Shown one piece after another: positions 24,976-33,966 of a DNA stretch of 64,000 nt. The DNA lies in the NCBI GenBank assembly GCA_963752695.1, contig CAVVZB010000002.1, positions 496,001-560,000 of the forward strand, in the 5' to 3' direction. Both the position numbers and the translations under genes were made by a program. The stretch comes from Bog-113 sp963752695 (GTDB taxonomy: Bacteria; Acidobacteriota; Terriglobia; Bryobacterales; Bryobacteraceae). The notes below the pieces were generated by a model. It saw nothing but the letters and a program-made list of their open reading frames with translations, searched no databases and was not told the DNA's origin. Each line of letters opens with the position of its first letter. The first letter of the stretch is position 1.

Positions 24976-26385
24976 TCAGTATATGCCTCGGGCGGAGCGG
25001 AGCGGTTGACCGGGATAGACGCCAGGGACGAGCTGCTCGCGATCGACAACGAGGGACCCGTTCACGAGCACGTACTCGATGCCGGTCGAGAACTGGGCGG
25101 GGTTCTCATAAGTGGCGCGATCGGTGACGGTGCGGGGATCGAAGACGGTGAGGTCGGCATCGGCGCCGATGCGGATACGGCCTTTGTTGGAGAGGCGTAC
25201 GCGATCGGCGGGAAGCAGTGTCATCTTACGAATCGCCTCCATGAGCGAGAGCGCGTGCTGCTCGCGCACATAGCGGCCGATTACGCGGGCGTAGGTGCCG
25301 GCGCCGCGCGGATGTCCTTTGCCATCGGTGATCAGCCCATCGCTCGCGATGATGACGAGCGGATCGGCGATCATGGCGCGGACGACAGTTTCGGGGATGG
25401 AGTGGATGATCACGGCGCCGCCCTCTTTGCGATAGCGAGCGAAAGACGTGGCGGTGAGGCGCTCGCCGGTGGCGGTCCATTGCAGGTCGGAGAAGCCGAC
25501 GCCCAGGCGGTCTTGCCAGCCGGGATCGAAGATGGCGGTTTCGAGATTCGTCATACCTGCGGTGTAGGGATAGGCCTCGACGGTGACATCAAGGCCGCGG
25601 GCGCGAGCGCCGCGAATCATGGTCATGCAGAGTTCGGTCTGAGCGAAGGCCATGCTCGGCAGATGGACGACGTGCAGGGAAGCGCCGGTAGCGGCAGCAT
25701 CGGCAAGAACCTCCTGAAGGGCGTCAATGACACCGGGGTCCACGGGGCCGGCGTTGCGCATGTGGATGAAGCAGGTGGTCTTGCGCGCGGCGGCCAAACG
25801 GAAGAGGCCGAGCACTTCTTCGCGGCTGACGGCGGGCATGTAAGCGATGCCGAGCCCGATGCCGAGGGCGCCCGCTTCGAGGCCATGCTGGACAAGATCG
25901 AGGGTCAGTTTGACTTCGGCGGGGGTGGCGTGTCCGGTGACGGCGCGGTCGCGGGGAAGGAAGGTTCCGGAGTCATGAAACACGGCCATGCGGGCGGGGA
26001 TATGGCCGGACGATGCGCCGAAGTTGATGAGGGCTTTGCCCTCCCTGGCGGCGTACCAATCGTGGACGGGGTTGACGCCTACCTCGAGCTCAAGCGCGGT
26101 CGTGACGCCATCGCGCGCCTTGAACCGGTAATTCTCGTCTGTCTGCCCGTGGGAGTGCAAATCGATAAAGCCCGGCGCAACGACGAGGCCGGTAGCGTCG
26201 ATCACGCGAGGCGCGGTCAGCGGGGTGGTGCTGATGGCGGCGATCTTACCGGCCCGGATGCCAATGGAGCGCCTGGCATCGAGCCCGGACTCCGGATCCA
26301 TGACGCGACCGTTTGCGAGCACGACGTCGAAATTCTGGCCGAATGCGCACGTAATTACGAGAATGCTCAGCAGAATGTACCGCAT
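24976..26385 (-). CDS. Secreted N-acyl-D-amino-acid deacylase-like amidohydrolase
   Basis: About 469 aa. Signal peptide MRYILLSILVITCAFGQ, then the amidohydrolase barrel: VVAPGFIDLHSHGQTDENY with the metal HxH, DGVTTALELEVG, later HVVHLPS, VEAYPYTAG and IASDGLITDGKGHPRGAGTY (metal Asp). The C-terminal FDPRTVTDRATYENPAQFSTGIEYVLVNG is typical of D-aminoacylases. It may release D-amino acids from peptidoglycan-derived or other acylated substrates. The ATG at 26385 is chosen because the signal peptide begins there. Divergent from the S53 peptidase, 42 bases apart. Confidence 0.88.
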   Translation of the reverse strand: MRYILLSILVITCAFGQNFDVVLANGRVMDPESGLDARRSIGIRAGKIAAISTTPLTAPRVIDATGLVVAPGFIDLHSHGQTDENYRFKARDGVTTALELEVGVNPVHDWYAAREGKALINFGASSGHIPARMAVFHDSGTFLPRDRAVTGHATPAEVKLTLDLVQHGLEAGALGIGLGIAYMPAVSREEVLGLFRLAAARKTTCFIHMRNAGPVDPGVIDALQEVLADAAATGASLHVVHLPSMAFAQTELCMTMIRGARARGLDVTVEAYPYTAGMTNLETAIFDPGWQDRLGVGFSDLQWTATGERLTATSFARYRKEGGAVIIHSIPETVVRAMIADPLVIIASDGLITDGKGHPRGAGTYARVIGRYVREQHALSLMEAIRKMTLLPADRVRLSNKGRIRIGADADLTVFDPRTVTDRATYENPAQFSTGIEYVLVNGSLVVDREQLVPGVYPGQPLRSARGIY

Positions 26386-26427
26386 TTCCTTCGAATTGTC
26401 GCAGGCCTTTGAGATAGGCTCAAGGAC

Positions 26428-28050
26428 ATGGCACAAGACACGGTAGTGCACGAGGGCAGCGAACGGCCAGCGCCGGCGGATGCGCAGATGGTGGGCACGC
26501 CCGATCCGTCAGAGATTGTGGAGTTGACGATTGTGGTGCGGCGCCGGGCGGCACTGCCAGTGAACCCTGGAACTGGCGCGGTGACGAGCCGGGAGGCTTT
26601 CGCGGCGGCCTATGGGGCGGACCCAGCCGACTTGGATGCCGTGAAGCAATATGCCGTGTCGCAAGGCTTGACCGTGGGCGCAACCGATCCGGCGCGGCGG
26701 ACGGTGATCGTGTCCGGACCGCTCAGCGCGGTGGCGGCGGCGTTCGGGGCGGATGTGGCGACCTATGAGAAAGACGGGGAGACCTTTCGGGCGCGGACGG
26801 GGACGCTAACGGTCCCGGCGAACTTGCAGGGCGTGATCGAAGGAATATTTGGATTGGACGGACGTCCGCAAGCGCGGTCACGGCTGCGTAGATTACCGGA
26901 AGAAAACGATGCAAGGTTTCGGACGCGCGCAGCGGGCAACGTGTCGTACACGCCTCTCGAAGTGGCGCAGTTTTACCAGTTCCCGCAAGGGGATGGAACA
27001 GGCCAGACAGTGGGCATTATCGAGTTGGGCGGCGGGTACTCGCAGACCGATCTGACGAGCTACTTCTCAGGCTTGGGGATCAGTCCGGGCCCGACCGTGG
27101 TCGCGGTGCCGGTGGACGGCGGGGCAAACGCGCCTTCCGGTGATCCGAGCAGCGCGGATGGCGAGGTGCTGCTGGATATCGAGGTGGTGGGAGCGATTGT
27201 TCCGGCGGCAACGATCGCGGTGTACTTTGCGCCAAACACGACGCGCGGGTTTCTGGACGCGATCACGACGGCGGTCCACGACATGGTCAATAAGCCGAGC
27301 GTGATTTCGATCAGCTGGGGCGGGGCCGAGAGCACGTACACCGGGCAGGCGCTTCAGCAGTACGATCAGGCTTTTCAAGACGCGGGCGCACTCGGGGTCA
27401 CCGTATGCGTGGCGTCGGGCGATGACGGATCGAACGACAACCAGAATGACGGGCAGGCGCATGTCGACTTCCCAGCCGGAAGCCCGAACGTGCTGGCGTG
27501 CGGCGGGACGAACCTGCAAGGATCGAATGGACTCATTCAATCCGAGACAGTGTGGAACGAGGGCGCAGGCAATGGAGCTTCGGGCGGCGGGGTGAGCGAG
27601 ACGTTTCAGCTTCCGGCGTATCAGGCGAATGCGGGCGTGCCGACTTCCGTGAACACATCGGCGTTTGTGGGGCGGGGAGTTCCGGACGTCGCAGGGGATG
27701 CCGATCCGGCGACGGGCTATAACGTTTTGGTGGACGGCAGCGCGACCGTGGTGGGAGGAACCAGCGCGGTGGCGCCGCTATGGGCCGCGTTGATTGCACT
27801 GGTGAATCAGCAGAACGGTAAGCCGGTGGGATTCGTGAATCCGGCTCTGTATCAAAACGCGGCCAGCTTCAACGACATCACACAGGGCGACAACGGCGCG
27901 TATTCGGCGGCCCCAGGTTGGGACGCGTGCACGGGCTTGGGGAGTCCTATTGGGACGGCGGTTTTGCGGGCGTTGCAGGCGGCTTCGACTCCTGCGGGGC
28001 AGCCACCGGTTCCTCCTGATCCATCTGGCTCGATGAATTCGACGTTTTAG
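26428..28050 (+). CDS. S53 family serine-carboxyl peptidase (kumamolisin-like)
   Basis: 540 aa. Activation domain (about 20-165: VELTIVVRRRAALP, VKQYAVSQGLTVG, VIVSGPLSAVAAAFGAD) and catalytic domain with Glu and Asp spaced by four in GEVLLDIEV, the oxyanion Asp in VASGDDGSNDN, and the nucleophile Ser in GGTSAVAPLWA. The C-terminal calcium site is in DNGAYSAAPGWDACTG. An acid-acting endopeptidase that self-activates. No classical signal peptide is visible, as I recall for kumamolisin itself. The 3' end overlaps the convergent small secreted protein by about 100 bases. Confidence 0.92.
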   Translation: MAQDTVVHEGSERPAPADAQMVGTPDPSEIVELTIVVRRRAALPVNPGTGAVTSREAFAAAYGADPADLDAVKQYAVSQGLTVGATDPARRTVIVSGPLSAVAAAFGADVATYEKDGETFRARTGTLTVPANLQGVIEGIFGLDGRPQARSRLRRLPEENDARFRTRAAGNVSYTPLEVAQFYQFPQGDGTGQTVGIIELGGGYSQTDLTSYFSGLGISPGPTVVAVPVDGGANAPSGDPSSADGEVLLDIEVVGAIVPAATIAVYFAPNTTRGFLDAITTAVHDMVNKPSVISISWGGAESTYTGQALQQYDQAFQDAGALGVTVCVASGDDGSNDNQNDGQAHVDFPAGSPNVLACGGTNLQGSNGLIQSETVWNEGAGNGASGGGVSETFQLPAYQANAGVPTSVNTSAFVGRGVPDVAGDADPATGYNVLVDGSATVVGGTSAVAPLWAALIALVNQQNGKPVGFVNPALYQNAASFNDITQGDNGAYSAAPGWDACTGLGSPIGTAVLRALQAASTPAGQPPVPPDPSGSMNSTF

Positions 28051-28426
28051 CGGGTGCGGGCGGGAGGCCGTCGATCGGCGGGGAATCGACCATGACGTTG
28101 ACGGCTTGCGGGGTCAGGTCAGGAAACTTGCCTACATCGATCGAGAGGATGGAGCCCACGGCAATATCGGCGGGCTTGATCTCTTTGCCATTGCGCAGGA
28201 ATTTGGTCTTGTGGGTGCGGACGATCTCAACCGATTGATCCTGATCGGTAATGAGGACGATGGCCTTGGCCGTGATGCGTTTGAGGGTGCCATGCATGGT
28301 GGCGGCGGGTTCGTGATAAGCACCGGTGTCGCCGATGGTATTGGGCCGCGTCGCGGTGGGACGCGTGGACCGCTGGGCGAACAGCGAGAGCGTGGCTAGG
28401 GCGAGAATCGGGAGTAAGAGCCGCAT
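27947..28426 (-). CDS. Small secreted protein, function unknown
   Basis: 159 aa. Signal peptide MRLLLPILALATLSLFAQ, a short beta-rich core (about 42-115: MHGTLKRITAKAIVLITDQDQSVEIVRTHKTKFLRNG ... GSILSIDVGK) that looks like a small OB/SH3-type barrel as in DUF5666-like proteins, and a Pro/Lys/Ser-rich tail. The tail is encoded within the 3' end of the S53 peptidase on the other strand, a 104-base convergent overlap. The gene is supported by the signal peptide and a coherent core. Confidence 0.7.
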   Translation of the reverse strand: MRLLLPILALATLSLFAQRSTRPTATRPNTIGDTGAYHEPAATMHGTLKRITAKAIVLITDQDQSVEIVRTHKTKFLRNGKEIKPADIAVGSILSIDVGKFPDLTPQAVNVMVDSPPIDGLPPAPAKTSNSSSQMDQEEPVAAPQESKPPATPAKPPSQ

Positions 28427-28455
28427 CTGCTTTCAATTTCGCACGGTGTTGGGGG

Positions 28456-29139
28456 TCAGGCGGCTTGGCGAGCTACTTGGGGCTCGGCCTCTGGCTGGGT
28501 TTCCGGGTCGGGGGCGATGCTGAATTCCTGCTGGCGGCGGGCGATATCGACACGGGCGATGAGCACGTCGAGGTAGATGGCGCTCTTTTGCAAATCGAAC
28601 CCATTCGGGACCGAGATCTTCTGACGTTTGGGATCGAAGTGCGTCTGGGTGCGCCTTTCGTGGGTTTCAATGGCGTGGGCGCGGGCGGCGGCGAGACGCG
28701 CTTTCTTCTGACGGTCGAACTCCTGAAGCGCCTGGTGGAAGGCTCGGGTGTGGCGGGCCAGGTAGCGCGCAACGCGATCGAGGACGCCGGCGTTTTCGAA
28801 ATCGGCGCGAACGGCTTCGGCCTCGCTGGTGGAATCGGCGAGCATGTTGGCGCGAATTTCCTGATCGTAGGCGCGGCAGCGATCAATTTGCCACTGGCTA
28901 TCGGCAATGGTTTTGATCAGATCTTCCTCAATGAGCGAGACGGGTTGCATCTCACGGACGAGACGTTCGAGGCGGGTGGTGTAGAGCATCTGGTCAGCGT
29001 CGGAAAGGAGCGCGAGGCGGCCTGAGAGCCCGTGGGTAGCGGCGTTGCGGCTGGAGATGATCTTACCTTCGGTGGTGCGGGGGCCGGTGGACTTTTCGGC
29101 ATTTTCGCGATTGGCGGTGATCTGAGCTGCGGTGGACAT
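28456..29139 (-). CDS. Conserved STGP/EGK-motif protein of unknown function
   Basis: About 227 aa. The N-terminus ITANRENAEKSTGP, then TTEGKIISSRNAATHGLSG, is a signature shared by many acidobacterial and planctomycete proteins of unknown function. The rest is largely alpha-helical, rich in Arg, Glu and Gln (about 60-200: LERLVREMQPVSLIEEDLIK, then RYLARHTRAFHQALQEFDRQ). Soluble, no signal or transmembrane segment. The ATG at 29139 has AGGAG about 9 bases upstream, which decides it over an upstream in-frame Met. No function can be given. Confidence 0.78.
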   Translation of the reverse strand: MSTAAQITANRENAEKSTGPRTTEGKIISSRNAATHGLSGRLALLSDADQMLYTTRLERLVREMQPVSLIEEDLIKTIADSQWQIDRCRAYDQEIRANMLADSTSEAEAVRADFENAGVLDRVARYLARHTRAFHQALQEFDRQKKARLAAARAHAIETHERRTQTHFDPKRQKISVPNGFDLQKSAIYLDVLIARVDIARRQQEFSIAPDPETQPEAEPQVARQAA

Positions 29140-29678
29140 GCGGACGCTCCTTCGATTTAGAGCTAGCACGAGGAACTCACGGCAAGGCGGGCGGGTGCGG
29201 GCAAGTGGTTGAGAGGGAAGGAAAAAGAATGTTTTTGGAGTGGAGATGGCAGCGGGTTAGAGGGTAGCGAGAGATGACAGTTAGGACTGAGGTCCGATTT
29301 GACAATTTAAAGATTGGCGGCTTCCGCTAAATTGGTTTGCCCTCATGTTGCGCAATACGATTTCGAAGCAAGGCTTCTGCCGTATTGGGATGAAAGTCAG
29401 CGGCTTGCCGGTCATAATCGTTCGCTGCCGCGAGGCAATCCGGAAGCCGTGAACCACACGAAGCCACCGTCTTACCACATTCGCGGGATTTCCGAATTGG
29501 CACTGTGTCGTGATGACTACTCAAAGTCACGGGACGCGAATCGCATTCTTCGGAACAAGGACTTAGCAATAGCGGCGCAACAGTGCCCGGAGTTGAAGGC
29601 TTTTTTGAAAAGGATCATCGAGCTAAGCGGGGGCGCGCAGACTTAGGAAGTCAGTCCGGTTGGGGCTGGGAACAGTGG
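29140..29678. other. Intergenic region without a convincing gene
   Basis: About 540 bases of lower GC than the flanks. A 110-codon plus-strand frame (29314-29646) opens with TTG, has no ribosome binding site, and its product shows no motif I know; it could be a small unknown gene or a remnant. No repeat, tRNA or terminator was seen. Confidence 0.4.
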
Positions 29679-31712
29679 CTAAGAATCGACTTCCCTCTTC
29701 CTTCGAATCCGTGCGAGCACAACTACCGCGATACTTAGGAGGCCAATCGCTTGGAGAATTCGTGTAATCACCGCCTCTTTTCCGCCATCGTAGATGAGAT
29801 GCAGTTGGACCTGCCCGGTACTTTGGGGTGAGACGTACATCATCCCGAGGGCGTCGGTGTTCATCGCGCGGGGCTGGCCATTTTGCTCGGCGTGCCAGCC
29901 ACGGTCGTTGCCGATTTGTAGATAGATAACATCGCCGGATCTTACTTCGGCGTCAACCAGAGCCTCGTGACGATTCAGCCAGCGGAAATGGGGGGCTGGG
30001 ATTGCCGGATCTTCGAGCGCTGTTACGAAGCGGCTCAGATTCGCCGTATCCAGGCCACTTACCGGACGCTTGATGAGTAAAGAGCTTCGAGGGATTACGC
30101 GGACCGGGTCGGTCGATTTGCGCGGAATGCGGTAGATGACGCCTTCCTCCTGATGCCAGACTTCCGGTAGCACGCCGTCGAATTTGCGCCAGTTCCAGAA
30201 AGGTCGATACGTTTCAGTACTGTGTGGGCCGGTTGTACCCACGGCGTTGGCGCCGTATGCGCGAAGCCACAGCAAAGAGTTCCCGGTATCGTGCGACCCG
30301 GCATTCTGGCCGGTGTAAATCGCATAGGTCGCAATGCGATAAGCAATCGAGGGTACTCCCTGATCGCAACATCCGGCCACTTGCGGAACATCGTTGAAGA
30401 GGTTCATCCAATAAGACACATTGCCGGGCGCGAAGACTCGCTGAGTCGGAAAGGCGCTCGCGAAGGCCTGGGACATGCGGTATTCGACAGTCGAAGAGAT
30501 ATCAATGGGGCGCGTCTGATCTTTGACGTATTTACGGAAGGTTCGAGTCTGCTGGACCGCGAGAAGTAATAAGACGATGAGCGCCGAAGCTTGCATCACG
30601 CGCGGGAACTTGTGCAAGTAATAAGTCAAGATCCAACCCAAGCTACCGGCACAAGCTAAGTCGAATTCGAGCTGAAAGCGGGCCGGTTGGGGAAGAAGCC
30701 GCCAACCGAAAAATTCGGGAGTGAGACAGGCAATCCCGGCGATTACCGCGAAGAAAGTAAGGAAGCGGAAGGTGCGGTCTGCGCGAAATCTGACGAAAAC
30801 AAGATGGAGGACGCAGAGTCCGGCGGCAAGCACAAGGACAGGATAGGTTTGTGCGACACCTAACGCGGTGCCGTCGGATTGCTGGGCGTTGCCGATGACC
30901 GCTAAGAGCGTGGACGGAGGCATCCAAGGACAAGCGATGAGATAAGCCACTACGCCGATCCCGATCAGACTGAGCCACTTGACTGGCTGGTCAGCTCCGA
31001 CTTGCGACAAGCAGAAAGCCGCGATGGCCATCGCGAGACCCATGGAACCTGGCCAGTTCGTCAGGGCGACAGCGGCAAGTGCGAATGGGGCGAGAACGAT
31101 CCAAAAAGTATTCCGGCGGCAAACAGCAGCATGAAGGATGAGGATTACGAGCGGAATCATCGCCACTGCGGTGGTGTGGGGACCTTCGCCGTAATGGATG
31201 AGAATCTGATAGCGCCGGGGTAGCAGCCAACCACCCGCGTCATGCCGGAACAGGGGCGAGAAGAAACAAACGGGTGAGACTAGCGAGTAGATTAGCGCGG
31301 AAAGGATAGAGAATCCGAGCCGCTGAGTCATGATGGCGCAAAGGGCGAACAGAGTCACGGCGCTGGCGGAGTAAGTAAGGCCGGTCAGTAAGTGGTAGGC
31401 ATGCTGCGGGGTAAGGTGGGCGGCTGTCGCCAGGGCAGCGACGGCAAGGTGCAGTCCGGGTTGATAGACGGTATGGAAAGCTTCGCCGGTGTACCAAAGC
31501 GGGAACCAAGTCAAGTCACTCCAGTTATCCATGGCCCAGCGGCTGATAGTGATGTAAGAGCTCTCGATAGAGCCCATTTGAATACTGAACTCGAGGTTAA
31601 AGAGATTTTTACAAAGATAGGAATTCAGGGCGAAGATGAGCGCGGCCCAGAGGAGTGCTTTCGCGCGCGAATAGCCGAGCCAAGCATTTTCCCGGGGTAG
31701 TGTTTCCGCCAT
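29679..31712 (-). CDS. Large multi-spanning membrane protein, GT-C/6-pyruvoyl-like
   Basis: 677 aa with about ten to twelve transmembrane helices from residue 15 to about 390 (ALLWAALIFALNSYL, HLAVAALATAAHL, FSILSALIYSLVSPVCFF, AAGLCVLHLVFV, ASALIVLLLLAVQQ), a soluble extracytoplasmic domain (about 400-645), and a final helix (AIGLLSIAVVVLARI) with a basic tail. The layout matches putative GT-C-fold glycosyltransferases and related membrane proteins working on lipid-linked sugars. No catalytic motif was pinned down, so the role stays tentative. It starts 14 bases after the stop of the truncated haemoglobin gene. Confidence 0.8.
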   Translation of the reverse strand: MAETLPRENAWLGYSRAKALLWAALIFALNSYLCKNLFNLEFSIQMGSIESSYITISRWAMDNWSDLTWFPLWYTGEAFHTVYQPGLHLAVAALATAAHLTPQHAYHLLTGLTYSASAVTLFALCAIMTQRLGFSILSALIYSLVSPVCFFSPLFRHDAGGWLLPRRYQILIHYGEGPHTTAVAMIPLVILILHAAVCRRNTFWIVLAPFALAAVALTNWPGSMGLAMAIAAFCLSQVGADQPVKWLSLIGIGVVAYLIACPWMPPSTLLAVIGNAQQSDGTALGVAQTYPVLVLAAGLCVLHLVFVRFRADRTFRFLTFFAVIAGIACLTPEFFGWRLLPQPARFQLEFDLACAGSLGWILTYYLHKFPRVMQASALIVLLLLAVQQTRTFRKYVKDQTRPIDISSTVEYRMSQAFASAFPTQRVFAPGNVSYWMNLFNDVPQVAGCCDQGVPSIAYRIATYAIYTGQNAGSHDTGNSLLWLRAYGANAVGTTGPHSTETYRPFWNWRKFDGVLPEVWHQEEGVIYRIPRKSTDPVRVIPRSSLLIKRPVSGLDTANLSRFVTALEDPAIPAPHFRWLNRHEALVDAEVRSGDVIYLQIGNDRGWHAEQNGQPRAMNTDALGMMYVSPQSTGQVQLHLIYDGGKEAVITRILQAIGLLSIAVVVLARIRRKREVDS

Positions 31713-31726
31713 ATGGAATGTTACCG

Positions 31727-32116
31727 TTACGCGCCGGGTTGGTTGATGAGGAAGTCGGCCGTAGAGGCGAAGAAGCGGTGGAGGATGGCGGCCGGTTCGG
31801 GCGGGAGCGCGGCGATGTCGAGGGCCTTAGTCATGAGTTCGACCCAGCGGTGGCTGGCGGCGGCGTCGACGGGGAAGCGGGCGTGGCGCATCCGGAGGCG
31901 GGGATGGCCGCGCGTCTCGATGTAACGCGGTGGGCCGCCGAAGCGGTAGATGAGGAAGTCGCGCAGACGCTGCTCGGCGCCGGCAAGATCGTGCTGCTGA
32001 TAGAGAGGGCCGAGGATATCGTCCTCGGGAATCTGGCCGTAGAACGCCGCGGTGAGCCGGGTAAACCCGTCGTCGCCGAGGGCGGAGTAGACTTCGTGCT
32101 CTTCCATTTCCTTCAT
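31727..32116 (-). CDS. Group II truncated haemoglobin
   Basis: 129 aa, the trHb2 (GlbO) length and pattern: FTRLTAAFYGQIPEDDILGPLY, a helix with RDFLIYRFGGPPRYIETRGHPRLRMRH containing the proximal His region, and HRWVELMTKAL with the G-helix Trp. Binds haem and O2 or NO; likely NO/O2 chemistry in the cytoplasm. Its first 29 codons and upstream region lie in a 136-bp direct repeat whose other copy is 2.7 kb away; there the gene is reduced to those 29 codons. Confidence 0.92.
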   Translation of the reverse strand: MKEMEEHEVYSALGDDGFTRLTAAFYGQIPEDDILGPLYQQHDLAGAEQRLRDFLIYRFGGPPRYIETRGHPRLRMRHARFPVDAAASHRWVELMTKALDIAALPPEPAAILHRFFASTADFLINQPGA

Positions 32117-32165
32117 GCTAGCCTGCTAGCCGGTAGGAGACTGCGATGCCGACGAGCCCAAGCAA
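32030..32165. repeat. 136-bp direct repeat, copy 1
   Basis: Identical to 34711-34846 except for one base (G at 32129, A at 34810), period 2681 bases. It covers the first 29 codons of the truncated haemoglobin gene, the short divergent intergenic segment with a ribosome binding site (GGTAGGAG), and the first seven codons (MPTSPSK) of the VOC gene. In this copy the VOC start runs into foreign sequence directly after base 32165. Confidence 0.97.
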
Positions 32166-32370
32166 ACTGACCAAACCCACGGCCCGAGCCGTATCCGCCT
32201 GGATTCAGCGACAGGGCCAGGACCGCTCCGCATTCCTGTTCCCGAATGCGCGTGGTGGACGCCTCAGTGCCGACCTGGAAGCATTGTTTGGGCTCCGGCC
32301 AAACATGCTCCGATCGGGGCCAACAAAAGGTAGATGGGGATATGTTGCTTTCCGGGAACTACGCCGGTAG
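32146..32370 (+). pseudogene. VOC start fused to tyrosine recombinase fragment
   Basis: The frame begins with MPTSPSK from the duplicated VOC 5' end and continues after 32165 into a stretch like the segment before the catalytic HxLRH of phage-type tyrosine integrases: TARAVSAWIQRQGQ and LFPNARGGRLSADLEALF. Integrases usually read LFPs.RGG.LSrDave here. The catalytic Arg, His and Tyr boxes are missing and the frame then becomes unrecognisable. So this is a remnant, not a working recombinase. The 160 bases that follow, up to 32530, hold no gene I can support. Confidence 0.6.
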
Positions 32371-32530
32371 CGAACCGCGGCGGTGGAGTTTACTGTAATG
32401 CCGTTTTGCAGGGACGTCGGTAGACATTTTGCGATTATCGTTACTGATCCACATCAGGGCGCCGTGGCCATTGCCGTTTCCCTTCCCATTGAGCGGCCTA
32501 CCCGCACATACGCCGGTTAGCGCTTGTTCC

Positions 32531-33460
32531 TTATTTCCCAAAGAACTCCCGGATAGCGGCAGCGAGTGCTTGCGAGGCCATTAGAACGGCGGAATGATCC
32601 AGCCCCTCAAGCGAACGATACTCGGCCGCAGCTAGTCTGCCGACAAGCGCCTTTGCCCCGGAGTGAAAGAACGGCTCCCCTTTTGACCCGGCCGCGACCA
32701 GCGTGGGAGCGTGGACTTGGGCCCAGCGCTCAGCGGGGAGCGGCTTGCCCGATTGCGTGCCCGTCAACAACATCAAGTCGTAGGGTGCAGTATGCGCGAT
32801 CTTCGTCATGTCGCTCCAGGCTGGCAGCATCCAGCGCATGAACGTGACGCCGGCGGTGGGAATTCCCATTCCCTTGCCGAAAAAGAGACCCACCGCTTCG
32901 TCCCGGTCGTTGGCCGACAGCGACGCGGTGATCTCCTGAATCAGCGTGTCCGGAATCGGCGGGCGGCTGCCGTCCACGATGAACGGTGGTTCGTAAAGGA
33001 AAAGCTTCGTGACGTTCGAGCCAAGCCGAGTGGCAGCATCCAGAGCAAGGACTGCGCCAGACGAACTGCCGAAGAGAAAGACGGGTCCACCGACCGAATT
33101 CACGACAGCCACCAGATCCTCAACTTCACGCTCGACCGCATAGGGCTGGGTGTTCCCGCTCTTGCCTCGGCCTCGACGGTCGTAATTGACGACGGTGAAA
33201 GTGGACGCCAGTTGCCTTGCGAGCAGCCGCGCGCCATCCCGGTCCGCGAGGGCCGCAGAGACGAGAATGATTGCTGGACCGGAGCCAGTCTGCTCGTATG
33301 CGATCAACGTACCATCTTTCGAGGTTGCCGTTTTCTCAATTGCGCCCGCAGGGGCTCCGCCCGTGCTGAAAAGCCGACCAAGAACAAAGCGGAGGCCAAA
33401 GGCGAGCACAACTAAACCGGCCAAAATAAATGCGATATTCCGCAAAGCGTGCCCCCTCAC
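32531..33460 (-). CDS. Membrane-anchored alpha/beta hydrolase
   Basis: 309 aa. One N-terminal transmembrane helix (IAFILAGLVVLAFGLRFVL, about 9-27) anchors an alpha/beta-hydrolase domain: oxyanion region ILVSAALADRDG, NYDRRGRGKSG, nucleophile elbow GSSSGA (about 131-136), and the His in LEGLDHSAV near the C-terminus. The acidic residue is probably the Asp/Glu near HAPTLVAAGSKGEP. The substrate is unknown. It overlaps the SRPBCC gene by 4 bases and is third in an arsR-led operon inside the repeat-bounded segment. Confidence 0.87.
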   Translation of the reverse strand: MRGHALRNIAFILAGLVVLAFGLRFVLGRLFSTGGAPAGAIEKTATSKDGTLIAYEQTGSGPAIILVSAALADRDGARLLARQLASTFTVVNYDRRGRGKSGNTQPYAVEREVEDLVAVVNSVGGPVFLFGSSSGAVLALDAATRLGSNVTKLFLYEPPFIVDGSRPPIPDTLIQEITASLSANDRDEAVGLFFGKGMGIPTAGVTFMRWMLPAWSDMTKIAHTAPYDLMLLTGTQSGKPLPAERWAQVHAPTLVAAGSKGEPFFHSGAKALVGRLAAAEYRSLEGLDHSAVLMASQALAAAIREFFGK

Positions 33461-33966
33461 CTGGCGTAAACTCCGGGTGCCGTTCTGGAACCCTCGGCCC
33501 TCGCCAGCATTTCTGCCAGTTTGTCGTAGCTTTCCGCTGCGCCATGCTCCATGCCTGACGCGATGACAGCGTCGCGCACTTCTTTAGACGGGTACAGGAT
33601 TGTGGCGATCAGTGTTGTCTCGCCGTCACGTTCGGTGAAAACTGCCGTCACGAGGGACTCGCCCGGAAAGTCATCGAACGACTCTGAATGGACGGAACGC
33701 TCAGGTGGCGAAAGTTCGCGATAGAACCCGCGCATTCCCAACTCGCGGCCCCCGGGTTCGCGCAGTACAAAGCGGAAGCCGCCTCCCACCCGCGCATCCA
33801 CATCGCAGGCGACCACGGACCATCCGCGCGGCCCAAACCACTTTTTTAATATTTCCGGCTTGCTGAAGGCGTCGTATACCAGTTGCCGTGGTGCCTTGAA
33901 AACGCGCGTCAGCGCAATCTCGCAATCGCCCGGAAGGCTCACGGCCAGAGTTCCTGTATTTTTCAT
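33457..33966 (-). CDS. SRPBCC (AHSA1-like) domain protein
   Basis: 169 aa of the START/AHSA1 fold: LTRVFKAPRQLVYDAFSKPEILKKWFGPRGW at the N-terminus, GGGFRFVLREPGG, FTERDGETTLIATILYPS, and the last helix RDAVIASGMEHGAAESYDKLAEML. Such proteins are often encoded directly after an ArsR regulator, and bind small hydrophobic ligands. It overlaps both neighbours by 4 bases (arsR upstream, hydrolase downstream). Confidence 0.92.
   Translation of the reverse strand: MKNTGTLAVSLPGDCEIALTRVFKAPRQLVYDAFSKPEILKKWFGPRGWSVVACDVDARVGGGFRFVLREPGGRELGMRGFYRELSPPERSVHSESFDDFPGESLVTAVFTERDGETTLIATILYPSKEVRDAVIASGMEHGAAESYDKLAEMLARAEGSRTAPGVYAR

Noticed and set aside
24005..26412. Two long plus-strand frames (334 and 514 codons) opposite the VOC and amidohydrolase genes
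   Set aside because: Their products are Gly/Asp/Val-rich shadows without domains, while the minus-strand frames have signal peptides and catalytic motifs.
28465..29025. 186-codon plus-strand frame opposite the STGP/EGK protein
   Set aside because: The minus strand has the known family signature and a ribosome binding site; the plus frame has neither.
32359..32541. 60-codon minus-strand frame beside the integrase remnant
   Set aside because: Low-complexity product (NGKGNGNGHG), no ribosome binding site, overlaps the end of the hydrolase gene.
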